The notes beneath the pieces are model-generated. The model saw nothing but the letters and a program-made list of their open reading frames with translations. It was not told the DNA's origin and did not search any database. Shown here piece by piece: positions 8,408 through 20,100 of a stretch of DNA of 64,000 nucleotides; positions within the stretch are counted from its first letter, which is position 1; the number at the start of each line of letters is the position of its first letter. Source of the stretch: Streptomyces sp. DH24 (GTDB taxonomy: Bacteria; Actinomycetota; Actinomycetes; Streptomycetales; Streptomycetaceae). The DNA lies in the NCBI RefSeq assembly GCF_029813775.1, contig NZ_JARVKW010000005.1:62001-126000 (forward strand), written 5' to 3'. A program made the translations under genes and the position numbers.

Positions 8408-9796
8408 ATGCGGGACGAACTGGTGCGGAGGTTCGAGGACTTCGGCACGAGGACCGCGATATTCGACCAGGACATCGCCTTCACCTACCACGAACTCCTG
8501 GACCGGATCCGGTACACGGAGAATGTGCTGAGCAAGCACGGCGTGGCTCCGCACGACGTCGTGGTGCTGAACGGCAACTACTCGCCGAGTTCCATAGCGA
8601 CCCTGTTCGCGCTGTTCCTCAACAGGAATGTCGTCGTGCCCCTGGTGACGCTCCACGACAGGGACCTCGAAACCGTCACCGAGCACTGCCGGCCCAGGTT
8701 CCTGGTCACGGCGGGCACCGAGCTCGACGTCGAGGAACTCGCGCCCCCGGGCTCCGGTTCCGGTTCCGGCAGCGTGATCGACCGTCTCGGCGACGAGGAC
8801 GCCGCGGGGCTCGTGCTGCTCAGCAGCGGCAGCACCGGGGCGCCGAAGGTCATCCTGCACAACCTCGACACCCTCGTCGGCGAGAAACTGGAGAAGGGCG
8901 CCCGGCGCCGGCCGAGCTCGCTGAACATCCTGATGGTCCTGATGTTCGACCACATCGGCGGCATCAACTCCCTGCTCAGCACGCTCCTGGTGGGCGGTGC
9001 CGCGGTGCTGCCCCGGGAGCGCGTCCCCGACGAGATCTGCGGGCTGATCGAGCGACACCGGATCCGGGTCCTGCCCACGAGCCCGACGTTCCTCAACCTG
9101 ATCATCATGGGCGGGTACCACCGCACGTACGACCTGAGCAGCCTGCGTCTCATCACCTACGGCACCGAGCCGATGTCCGACGAACTGCTGAGGCGGGTCA
9201 ACCAGAACTTCCCCGGGGTCCGACTGCTCCAGACGTTCGGGACGAGCGAGACCGGAATCGCCACGACCACGAGCGAGTCGTCGAGCAGCACCTACTTCAA
9301 GATCTCGGACGCCGGCGTCGAACACCGGATCGTCGACGGCGAACTCCAGCTCAGGAGCAGGACCCAGTTCCTCGGCTACCTGAACTACGCCGACGACTGT
9401 CTGACCGAGGACCGCTGGTTCAGGACCGGCGACCTGGTCGAGGAGACCGACGACGGATACCTCAGGATCAGGGGCCGGGCCAAGGAAGTCATCAACGTCG
9501 GCGGGGAGAAACTGCTCCCCCTCGAACTGGAATCCGTCCTGCTCGCCAGTCCGCTCGTCGAGGACTGCGTGGTCTACGGCAAACCGAACGCGATCACCGG
9601 ACAGACCGTGTGCGCGGACATCAAGCCGAAGGGCGACATGACCCGCGCGGCCGTCCGCAAGCACGTACTGGAGTTCCTCGCGGACAAGGTCGAGCCGTTC
9701 AAGATTCCCTCGAAGATCAGCGTGGTCGACTCCGTCGAGGTGTCGGACCGTCTCAAGAAGCTGCGGTCCCTGCCACGCGACGACGGCACGAGCTGA
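8408..9796 (+). CDS. Stand-alone AMP-dependent acyl ligase
   Basis: This 462-residue ANL-superfamily adenylating enzyme has the P-loop LLSSGSTGAPKV near residue 138, QTFGTSETG near 277, the hinge region WFRTGDL near 338 and a C-terminal domain ending SDRLKKLRS with the catalytic lysine. It is about 50 residues shorter than typical acyl-CoA ligases. Its ATG directly abuts the SDR stop. With the small carrier protein two genes upstream it most likely forms an acyl-ACP by adenylation and transfer. The set AMP ligase, SDR and CmlS-like halogenase recalls the dichloroacetyl-supply genes of chloramphenicol biosynthesis (CmlK, CmlS), an analogy from memory. The acid used is not known. Confidence 0.85.
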   Translation: MRDELVRRFEDFGTRTAIFDQDIAFTYHELLDRIRYTENVLSKHGVAPHDVVVLNGNYSPSSIATLFALFLNRNVVVPLVTLHDRDLETVTEHCRPRFLVTAGTELDVEELAPPGSGSGSGSVIDRLGDEDAAGLVLLSSGSTGAPKVILHNLDTLVGEKLEKGARRRPSSLNILMVLMFDHIGGINSLLSTLLVGGAAVLPRERVPDEICGLIERHRIRVLPTSPTFLNLIIMGGYHRTYDLSSLRLITYGTEPMSDELLRRVNQNFPGVRLLQTFGTSETGIATTTSESSSSTYFKISDAGVEHRIVDGELQLRSRTQFLGYLNYADDCLTEDRWFRTGDLVEETDDGYLRIRGRAKEVINVGGEKLLPLELESVLLASPLVEDCVVYGKPNAITGQTVCADIKPKGDMTRAAVRKHVLEFLADKVEPFKIPSKISVVDSVEVSDRLKKLRSLPRDDGTS

Positions 9797-9876
9797 CCGG
9801 GCCTCCAGCACACCATCCAACCGGAAATGCGCGGCCGGCTCGGCGCGCGACTCCACGAGTCCGTACCAGGGAGATC

Positions 9877-11595
9877 ATGATGGCACGATCGAAGGTGGCG
9901 ATCATCGGCGGCGGTCCCGCCGGATGCGTTGCGGCCCTCACCTTGAACAAGCTCGGCCACGACGTCGCGATCTACGAGCGGACCAAATTCCCTCGGTATC
10001 GCATCGGTGAGTCCCTGCTGCCCGGCACGATGTCGATCCTCAACCGGCTCGGGCTCCAGGAGAGGATCGACGCCCAGAACTACGTGAAGAAGCCCTCGGC
10101 GACCTTCCTCTGGGGACAGGACCAGGCGCCCTGGACCTTCTCGTTCGCGGCGCCGAAGGTCACGCCGTGGGTCTTCGACCACGCCGTCCAGGTCAAGCGC
10201 GAGGAGTTCGACCAGCTCCTGCTGGACGAGGCCAGAAGCCGCGGGGTCACGGTCGTCGAGGAGGCCACCGTGACGGACGTGGATCTGTCCCGTCCCGACG
10301 GCGTGACCCTGACGGTACGCCAGGGCGACCGTACGACGACGGTCGAGGGCGACTTCGTCATCGACGCGGGCGGCTCGGGCGGGCCGCTGGTCCGCAAGCT
10401 CGGCGTGCGCAGGTACGACGAGTTCTACAAGAACTTCGCGGTCTGGTCCTACTTCAAGAAGGAGGACCCCTTCACGGGCGACCTGAAGGGCACGACGTAC
10501 TCGATCACCTTCGAGGACGGCTGGGTCTGGATGATCCCGATCAAGGACGACCTCTACAGCGTCGGGCTCGTGGTCGACCGCTCCAAGTCCGCCGAGGTGC
10601 GGGAGATGGGGGCCGACGAGTTCTACCGGACCACCCTCGCGAAGTGCCCCCAGGCCACCGGCCTGCTGGCGGGCGCGGACCAGGTCGACGAGGTCCGGAT
10701 CGTGCACGACTGGTCCTACGACACCGAGGTGTTCTCCGCCGACCGCTACTTCCTGTGCGGCGACGCCGCGTGCTTCACCGACCCGCTGTTCTCCCAGGGC
10801 GTGCACCTCGCCTCGCAGTCGGCCGTCTCCGCGGCCGCGGCGATCGACCGGATCACCCGCAACGAGGACGAGCGCGACGCCGTGCACGCCTGGTACAACC
10901 GCACCTACCGCGACGCCTACGAGCAGTACCACGAGTTCCTGGCGTCGTTCTACACGTTCGCGTCCTTCACCGAGCCGGACTCCGAGTTCTGGCGCAAGCG
11001 CCGGATCAACGAGTCCGACGACGACCGCCTCAGCCGCAAGAAGTGGTTCGAGAAGCTGGTGACCCACGACCAGGACGACGACGCTCCGTCGGTGGCGGAC
11101 TTCCGCGACCGGGCGGCCACGATGATCTCCATCGGCAGGCACCAGCGCCCGGAGCTCAGCGACGACTTCTCCGAGGACGAGCTGAACGCCGCGCGGGTGC
11201 GCTGGATCAGCGACCTGACCAAGCGACTCAACAGCATCACCCGGTTCCAGTGGACGGGCGGCAAGGTGCTGTTGAAGCCGCACTACCGGGTCGAGCCGCT
11301 GAGCTTCCGCCTCGAACAGCGCGAGATCCTCGCCAACCAGGACGGCCTGGACATGGCCCAGTACTCCATGGACGAGGAGGTCCGGCAGGTCTTCCAGGAC
11401 CTCGCCGAGGAGGAGTTCGGGTACAAGACGCTCGTCAAGCGGCTCGGCGGCGTGGGCAGGAAGGAACTCAGCACGCAGATCGTGCTCCGGCTCATGGAGG
11501 CCGGCCTGCTCACCGGATACGACAAGAACGGCGACAAGGTCCTCGTCCAGGGCCGGCTGCACTTCGGCGGCGTCGGCGTCGAGTACGAGGTGTGA
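9877..11595 (+). CDS. FAD-dependent halogenase, CmlS/CndH type
   Basis: This 572-residue flavoprotein has the FAD motif GGGPAG at residues 11-16, RIGESLLPG, the halogenase signature WVWMIP (WxWxIP) near residue 215, and CGDAACFTDPLFSQGVH near 295. Together these mark flavin-dependent halogenases rather than plain monooxygenases. The length and the helical C-terminal extension fit the CmlS/CndH group, thought to chlorinate carrier-bound acyl or aryl substrates using reduced FAD from a partner reductase. None is seen in the window. GGGAG lies just before tandem ATGs at 9877 and 9880. It follows the AMP ligase by 80 bases in the same operon. Chlorination of a carrier-bound acyl chain is inferred. 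Confidence 0.88.
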   Translation: MMARSKVAIIGGGPAGCVAALTLNKLGHDVAIYERTKFPRYRIGESLLPGTMSILNRLGLQERIDAQNYVKKPSATFLWGQDQAPWTFSFAAPKVTPWVFDHAVQVKREEFDQLLLDEARSRGVTVVEEATVTDVDLSRPDGVTLTVRQGDRTTTVEGDFVIDAGGSGGPLVRKLGVRRYDEFYKNFAVWSYFKKEDPFTGDLKGTTYSITFEDGWVWMIPIKDDLYSVGLVVDRSKSAEVREMGADEFYRTTLAKCPQATGLLAGADQVDEVRIVHDWSYDTEVFSADRYFLCGDAACFTDPLFSQGVHLASQSAVSAAAAIDRITRNEDERDAVHAWYNRTYRDAYEQYHEFLASFYTFASFTEPDSEFWRKRRINESDDDRLSRKKWFEKLVTHDQDDDAPSVADFRDRAATMISIGRHQRPELSDDFSEDELNAARVRWISDLTKRLNSITRFQWTGGKVLLKPHYRVEPLSFRLEQREILANQDGLDMAQYSMDEEVRQVFQDLAEEEFGYKTLVKRLGGVGRKELSTQIVLRLMEAGLLTGYDKNGDKVLVQGRLHFGGVGVEYEV

Positions 11596-11801
11596 CCGGG
11601 CCGGGCCCCGGCCGGTGACGCGCCGGGGCGACCGCGGCCACCGCCCGGTCACCGCGCGACCGCGCGCCGGCACAGGCCGGACGGTGGCCCGACCGGCCGG
11701 GCGTCCATGAGCACCGACGAGACAGCGACCCGCCCCCGGACAGCCCCGGCCCAGCACCCGGGCCGGGCACCGGAACAGGATTCCGACCACCGGAGAGACG
11801 C

Positions 11802-12779
<978 letters not shown>

Positions 12780-12811
12780 ACGGCCGGGCCCCGAAGCCCC
12801 GGGGGAGCGAG

Positions 12812-12865
12812 ATGGCCGAGCACCCTTGCCGGAGCGGACCGAACTGTCGCGAGGAGGCGCAGTGA
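12812..12865 (+). CDS. 17-residue micro-ORF coupled to the MFS gene
   Basis: An ATG at 12812 follows GGGGGAGCGAG and opens a 17-codon frame, MAEHPCRSGPNCREEAQ, whose TGA overlaps the GTG start of the exporter in the sequence GTGA. The strong ribosome-binding site and 4-base overlap suggest a leader peptide that couples translation to the exporter, or a tiny cysteine-containing peptide. Chance is possible in such GC-rich DNA. Confidence 0.3.
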   Translation: MAEHPCRSGPNCREEAQ

Positions 12866-14178
12866 AGGGTGTCGACCGACGCTTCCTCGCGCTCGCGTCC
12901 GCCCATGCCGTGTCCACGTACGGCAATTACCTGAACCTGATCGCGCTGGGGCTGTTCTCCTACGAGATCACGGGTACCGCCTTCGGCGTCGGCGCCGTGA
13001 TGGCCCTGCGGCTTGGCGCCGGCTTCCTGGCCGGCCTCGCCGCCGGGGCGCTGTCGGCCCGGGCCGGCCGGCGGACCGTGATGATCTGCACCGACCTCGC
13101 CCAGGGCGCCGCCATGGCCGTCCTGGCGCTGTGGGCCGTGGACACGCCCCTGTGGCTGCTCGCGGGAGCCGTCGTGGTGCTGGGGGCGGGGAACACCTGG
13201 TTCAACGTCTCGCTGCGCAGCGCGATCCCGGTCATGGTCGGTCAGGAGTCCCGGGTCCGGGCCAACGGGCTGCTGGTGGCGACGCGATCCCTCGCCACCG
13301 TGCTCGGGTTCGCCTCGGCCGCCCCGGTGATCGGATACGGCGGCTTCGCCGTCGCCTTCGCTATCAACGGCGCCAGTTTCGCGGTGTCCGCCGCTGCGGT
13401 GCTGATGCTGCGACCGCGCACCGACGACACCGGACCACAGCCGCCGGCGGCTCCCGGGGACCGCGGGGAGGCCGCATCCCCGCACGGCGAAGTCCGCGGC
13501 CCGCGCCTGCGCCGCGCCGCGGCGGGTGTGCCGCTCCTGCTGTTCGGCATGATCCTCCTCAGAGGCGTCGACGCCCTGGCGTCCGCCTCGCACAACGTGG
13601 CGCTCCCCGTGGTCGCGAACGCGACACACCCGGACCAGCCCGCCGTGGCCATGACCCGGTTCTGGACCGCGTGGGCGGTGGGGACCGTCCTCGCTCACCT
13701 CGTGCTCCGCCGCAGTCGGCGGGAAGCGGCCTGGGGCGAGCGCGCGTTCGCGGTCGGCACCTGCGCGATGTCCCTCTCGTTCGTGGCCGCGTTCCTGGGC
13801 CTGCCCGCGTTCGTGGCGGCCGTGGCGGCCCTGTCGGCCGGGTTCGCGGACGGCTGGACCGAGATCGTCTACACCTCCCGCCTGCAGGCCGTCCCCGACC
13901 GGCAGCGCAGCCGGCTGTTCGGCCTGTCCGCCACGGCGGAGCAGTCCGGGTTCGCGCTGGGCACGGTGGCCGCCGCGGCCGCTCTGGAGACGTTCGCCGC
14001 CCCGGCCGTGGTGGCCGCCTTCCACGGCGCGGCCATGTGCGGGGCGCTGACTCTGCTGCTGTGCACCGTCGGGCGGCGCGGCGCGCGCGAACCACAGTCA
14101 CCCAAGAGCGGAGCAGACGGAAAGGATGGGGGAGCGCATGGAGCGCCTACGGGGGCAAACACTCAGCCGGGGGCCTGA
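12862..14178 (+). CDS. MFS exporter
   Basis: This 438-residue, roughly 12-segment major facilitator protein has a Pro/Gly-rich central loop (about residues 195-220). The motif-A-like LSARAGRRTVM follows membrane segment 2. The GTG at 12862 is chosen because GAGGAGG (12851-12857) sits directly upstream; a longer in-frame start would begin inside the micro-ORF region. The 3' end overlaps the start of the megasynthase by about 50 bases, so the two are surely co-transcribed. By position it is the likely product exporter or self-resistance pump. Confidence 0.85.
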   Translation: MKGVDRRFLALASAHAVSTYGNYLNLIALGLFSYEITGTAFGVGAVMALRLGAGFLAGLAAGALSARAGRRTVMICTDLAQGAAMAVLALWAVDTPLWLLAGAVVVLGAGNTWFNVSLRSAIPVMVGQESRVRANGLLVATRSLATVLGFASAAPVIGYGGFAVAFAINGASFAVSAAAVLMLRPRTDDTGPQPPAAPGDRGEAASPHGEVRGPRLRRAAAGVPLLLFGMILLRGVDALASASHNVALPVVANATHPDQPAVAMTRFWTAWAVGTVLAHLVLRRSRREAAWGERAFAVGTCAMSLSFVAAFLGLPAFVAAVAALSAGFADGWTEIVYTSRLQAVPDRQRSRLFGLSATAEQSGFALGTVAAAAALETFAAPAVVAAFHGAAMCGALTLLLCTVGRRGAREPQSPKSGADGKDGGAHGAPTGANTQPGA

Positions 14179-17100
14179 GCCGGAACACACCGACGACGAT
14201 CCGCGTGACGCCGTGCAAGCGCTGCTGCGCGCCGCGCGGTCCCCGTCCGGCGGAGCCGTGGTCACCGTCGCGGCGGACGGCACGACGGTCACCCAGACCT
14301 ACCCCGAACTGCTCGACCGGGCACGGCGGCTGCTCACCGGACTGCGTGAGCACGGGGTGCGCCCCGGCGACGGGGTGGTGCTCTGCGGGCTGCCGCCCGG
14401 CGAGTTCTTCCCCGCCTTCTGGGCCTGTGTGCTCGGCGGTGCCAGGCCCGTGGCCGTCGCCGAGTCTCCCGCGCCGGGCTCACCGGCCCTCGAACGGCTC
14501 CTGAACGCCGCCCGGTTGCTGGACCGGCCGCTGGTACTCGGTGACGAGGCCGGCGCGGCGGTGCTGACCCGGGCCGCCCCCGGGCTGCGCGTCGCCGTCG
14601 CACGGGACTGCCTGGGCACGTCGCCCGCCGCCGACCACGTCGAGCCGGACGCGTCGGACACCGCCCTGCTGATGCTGTCCTCCGGCAGCACCGGTCTGCC
14701 CAAGGCCGCGCGGCTGACACACGCGGGCCTGGCCGACTTCGCGGCGAGCACCCGGCGCATCCTCGACGTGCGCCCGGCCGACACCATGGTGAACTGGCTG
14801 CCGCTCGACCACAGCGGCGCCTTCCTGCTGTACCACGTCCTCGCGGTCTTCACCGGCTGCACCAACGTCCACACACCGACCGAGGTGATCCTGGCCGACC
14901 CGCTGCGCTGGCTCGACCTCCTCGACGAGCACCGGGCGCAGCACAGCTGGGCACCGACCTTCGCCTACCAGCTCGTCGCCGACGCGCTCGCCGAGCGGCC
15001 GGAGGAGGACCGGGCGGGCCCCTGGCGGCTCGGCGGCCTCAAGTCCCTGGTGTGCGGGGGCGAACGGATCGCGTTGCCGGTGCTGCGCCGCTTCCTCGAC
15101 GCGACGGCCCCGTACGGCATCCGCGAGGGACACATCGTCCCGGTGTGGGGCATGGCCGAAACGGTGACGGCCGCCACCTACGGCCGGCTCGACCGGCCCG
15201 GCACCGTGCACCGACTGCTCAAGAGCAGCCTGAACGGCGACCTGACACGGGCCGGCGAACAGACCCCGGAAGACCAGTGCGTCACCTTCGTCGCCTGCGG
15301 CTCCCCGGCGCACGGCGTGACCCTGCGCATCGTCGACGACGGCGGCGACCTCGCGCCCCCGGGCCGGATCGGACGCCTCCAGGTCCACTCGCCCGCGCGC
15401 CTGACCCCCGGCTACGTGAACAACCCGGAGGCGGACGCGGCGGCCTTCCCCGCCGGACGGGACTGGCTGGACACCGGAGACCTGGCGTTCCTCGACGGCG
15501 ATCAGGTCGTCATCACCGGCCGGCGCAAGGACGTGATCATCCTCAACGGGAACAACGTCTACTGTCACGAGGTCGAAGAGGCCGCCACCGCCGTCGCGGG
15601 CGTCCGGCAGGGCGAGGTGGCCGCCTGCGGTATCGGGCACCCGGACGGCGGCACCGAGGAACTGGCCGTGCTCTTCGTCAGCCGCGGCGCCGCCGAGGAC
15701 GCGCGCATCGCGGGCGAGGTGAAGGCGGCGCTGTTCACCCGGCTCAGGCTCACCGCCGCCCGCGTGGTGTCCGTTCCGGAGGACGAGTTCCCGAGGACGC
15801 CCGCGGGCAAGGTGCGCCGCGCGGAGCTCCGGGACCGGCTGATGAGCGGCGCCTTCGACACGGCCGGGCCGCCGGACCCGGCCGTACGGCCGCACCCGGA
15901 CGCGGTGACACGGGCCGTGGAGCAGGAACTCACCGCCGTGCTCGGCCGCCCGGTCGACACGGGTCTGCCGTTCTACGAACTCGGCCTGACCTCCGTGCTC
16001 CTGGTGCGCCTGCGGACCCGGCTGGAGGAACGGCTGGGGACACCGATCGCGCAGACCGCGTTCTTCGAACATCCGACGGCCGGCGCGCTCGCCGCGCATC
16101 TGTCCGGCGCCCCCGGGGCGCGGGCGGAGCCGGTGCCCGCCGGTGCCGCCCCGCCGGACCACGCCGACCAGCGCGTCGCGGTCGTCGGGCTGTCGCTGCG
16201 CTTCCCGGGAGCGGACACCCCGGAGCGGTTCTGGGCCAACCTGCGCGACGGTGTGGACAGCGTCCGGGTCTTCGGCGAGGAGGAACTCGCGGCGGCGGAC
16301 CCGGCCCGGCCAGAGCGGGACGCCCCCGGCCTCGTGCCCGTCGCCGGAGTCCTCGACGGCGTCGGGGAATTCGACCCGGACTTCTTCGGCATCAGCCCCA
16401 AAGAGGCCGAGCTGACCCACCCCGCGCACCGGCTGTTCCTGGAATGCTGCCACGAGGCTCTGGAGCAGGGCGGATACGCGGCCGCCGGACCGGGCGCCAG
16501 GATCGGCGTGTTCGCGGGGTCCGGCATGAACCTCTACGACCACCAGCAGCCGCCCGTCACCGGCGCACCGGACGAGCCGTACGGCGGGCCGGACCCCGCC
16601 GCCGGCATGCAGGCGGCCATCGGCCGGCAGCCCGACTTCCTCGCCACCCGGGTCGCCTACCGCCTCGGGCTCACCGGACCGGCCATCGGCGTGCAGACCG
16701 CCTGCTCCACCTCGCTGGTCGCCGTGCACCTCGCCGTCCAGGCGCTGCTCAACGGCGACGCGGACCTGGCGCTCGCCGGCGCCGCCGCCGTGCACCTGCC
16801 CCAGGAGACCGGCTACCGCAGCCACGCCGGATCGATCCTGTCTCCCACCGGACGCTGCCGGGCCTTCGACGCCGATGCCGACGGCACCGTGGGCGGCAAC
16901 GGCGTGGCCGCCGTCCTGCTCAAGCGCCTCGACCTGGCGCTGGCCGACGGCGACACCGTCCACGCGGTGATCCTGGGCTCCGCCGTCAACAACGACGGCG
17001 CCCGCAAGGTCGGCTTCAGCGCGCCCGGCGTCGCGGGACAGGCCGAGGTCGTACGCCAGGCCCTGCGCCGAGCGGCCGTGCCCGCGGAAACGATCTCGTA

Positions 17101-20100
17101 CGTGGAGGCCCACGGCACCGGCACCCGGCTCGGCGACCCCGTGGAACTGGAGGCGCTCGACAGGGCGCTCGGCGAAGGAACCCGGCGCGCGCAACCCTGC
17201 GCCGTCGGCTCGGTGAAGCCGAACATCGGGCATCTCGACTCGTGCGCCGGAATGGCCGGTCTGATCAAGACCGTGCTGATGCTGCGCCACCGCACCCTGG
17301 TGCCGACGCCGCACCTGACCCGCCCCAACCCCGAACTGCCCCTGGACGGCGGCACCTTGACGCTGGCCACCGAACTGCGGCCGTGGTCGGTGCCGGAGGG
17401 CGTGCCGCGCCGGGCCGGCGTCAGCGCCCTCGGCGTCGGCGGCACCAACGCCCATGTGGTGCTCCAGGAGGCCCCGCCCGCGACTTCGACGGCCGCACCC
17501 GCACCCGAACTCCCCGTGCTCGTACCGGTGTCGGCCCGTGACGCCGGGGCGCTGGAGGAGCTCACGGGCAGGCTCCGCGACCGGCTTCGGCAACGGCCGG
17601 ACCTGCGGGCCGTCGACGTGGCCGCCACCCTGGCACTCGGCAGACCGCACCGCGCGGCACGCACCGTGGCGGTCGGCCGCACCGCCGGGGAACTCGCGCG
17701 CGCCCTGGACGAGCCGCAGCCCGCGCCGGCCGCTCCGCTCGGGCCCCTCGCCTTCGCGTTCGCCGGGCAGGGCAGCGCACGGCGCGGCATGGCGAGCGGC
17801 CTGTACGACGCGTTTCCCACCGCCCGGCGGACGCTCCAGAGGTGCGAGGAGATCTACGCCGGCGAGTTCGGCGGCACCCTGCTGCCGGACCTGCTGGAGG
17901 AGGACGCGACCGGGAGCGAGGTCTGGCCCACCGAGACCGCCCAGGCGGCCCTGTTCGCCCATCAGGCGGCTCTCGCCGACCTGTGGCGCGCCGTCGGCAT
18001 CCGCCCCGCGCTGCTGTTCGGCCACAGCGTCGGCGAGTTCGCGGCGCTGTACGCGGCAGGCGGCCTGACGCTGGAGGACGGGCTGCGCCTCACCGCGTAC
18101 CGTGGGCGGCTGATGCACACGGCCTGTCCACCCGGCGGCCTGCTCGCCGTCCGCGCCGACGCGCGCACCGCGCAGCGCGTCGCACGAGCCGCCGGTGCCG
18201 AAGTGGCCGCGGTCAACGGCCCGCGCGCCCACGTGATCTCCGGCGGGCCGCAGGCCCTGAACGAGGCGGCACGCCGGTGCGACCGGGAAGGGCTGCGGTG
18301 GCGGTCGCTGCCCGTCGACCGGGCGTTCCACTCGGCCGCGATCGAACCGGCGCTGGGCGCCTTCCGGCTCCACGCCGAGAAGGCGGCGTACGGCCCGCTG
18401 CGCACTCCGCTCGTGACCGCGGTCGACGGAGAGGTGCGCCCGGCCGGCTGGCAGGCCGACGCGGACCACCTCTGCCGCCAGGCACGGGAGCCGGTCCGCT
18501 TCGACCTGGCCATGGCCGCGGCGGCGGCGCAGGGGTGCGAGGACTTCGTGGAGATCGGGGCGGGGAACACACTCACCGGCCTCGGCAGACACTGCGTCCC
18601 CGCGAGCCGCTGGCTGGGCGGCCAGGGACAGGACGACGGAGCGGCGGGCCAGGTGCACGGGCTGCTCACCGCGCTGGGCTCGCTGTACCGCAGGGGAGCC
18701 GAACTCGACTGGCGCGCGCTGACGCCCGACGGGGGCCGGGTGCCCTTACCGGGGCACCCGCAGCGGCGACGCGTCGTGGCGTTCCCGGCAGCCCGCGCGT
18801 CCGGCGTCGCACGGGCGCCCGAACCTCCCACGCACCGCCCCACCGACCCGGAGCCGTCCGTCATGTCCGAAGAACTCCTCGAATCCGTACGGAACTTGAC
18901 GGCCGACAAGCTCGGCAGGGACACCGCGGACGTCCTGCCCGACAGCTCGTTCTTCGACCTGGGCGCCGACTCGCTCTCCCTGATGGGCATGACCACGGAA
19001 CTGGAACGGCGACACGGGGTACGCGTACCGGTCCGGGAGCTGTTCGACTCCGCCGACACCCCGCGCAGGCTGGCCGAACGCCTGGCTGCGCGGACGCCTC
19101 GCGAACCCGCTACCCGCAACTCGGACCCGCGGCAAGCGGCGGCACCCGCGGCCCTTCCGGCACCCGCGGCCCTTCCGGCACCCACGGCCCTTCCGGCGCC
19201 CGAAGCGTCCGCAGCCCCTCCGGCGCCCGAAGCGTCCGCGGAACTCCATGCCCTGTTCGCCCGGCAACTGAGCCTCGCGGAGCAGCTCGTCGCCGGCGTG
19301 AGCGACGTGATCTCCCGGCAACTCGACGCGCTCGGCGCCGCCGCCACGCAGCCGCCCGCCGTCACCCCGGACCCGGTGTCGGCGGCCCTGACGCCCTCGG
19401 CCCCGCGCCAAGTCCCGGCCCTGCGCCAGGGCCCGGCCCATGCCCAGGTCCCGGTCCCGGCCGCGACGCCGCGCCCCGTACCCGTGACCCCCACGGGATG
19501 CGATGTCAGCCTCTACTTCTTCGGTGACTACCCCGACGACGCCGCGCACGACAAGTACGCGCTGATCATGGAGGCGTCGGAGTTCGCCGACCGGAACGGA
19601 TTCCACGCCCTGTGGTTCCCCGAGCGGCACTTCAACTCCTTCGGCGCGCTCTTCCCCAACCCCTCCGTGCTCGCGGCGGCGCTCGCGGCGCGGACCAGCC
19701 GGATCCGGCTGCACGCGGGCTCCGTCGTGCTGCCGCTCCACCACCCCGTCCGGGTCGCCGAGGAGTGGTCGGTCGTCGACAACATCTCCGGCGGCCGGGC
19801 GGGTCTGTGCTTCGCGAGCGGCTGGCACGCCACCGACTTCGCGCTCGCACCACAGCACTTCGGCCGGCACCGCGAGGTGATGTACGAGCAGATGGCGACC
19901 GTGCGGCGGCTCTGGTCCGGTCAGCCCGTGACGGTGACGGCGGGCGACGGCGAGCCCGTGGACATCCGTCTGCACCCGCGCCCCGTACAGCACGAACTCC
20001 CCCTGTACGCGGCCGTCGTGAGCAACCCGGACAGCTACCGCCGGGCGGCCGCCGAGGGCCTCGGCGTGGTCACCAACCTGATGACGCAGACCGTCGGGCA

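Noticed and set aside
14480-18658. A 1392-codon open frame opposite the megasynthase
   Set aside because: It is antisense to clear KS and AT domains, has no recognisable domain and is compositionally a mirror of the sense gene.
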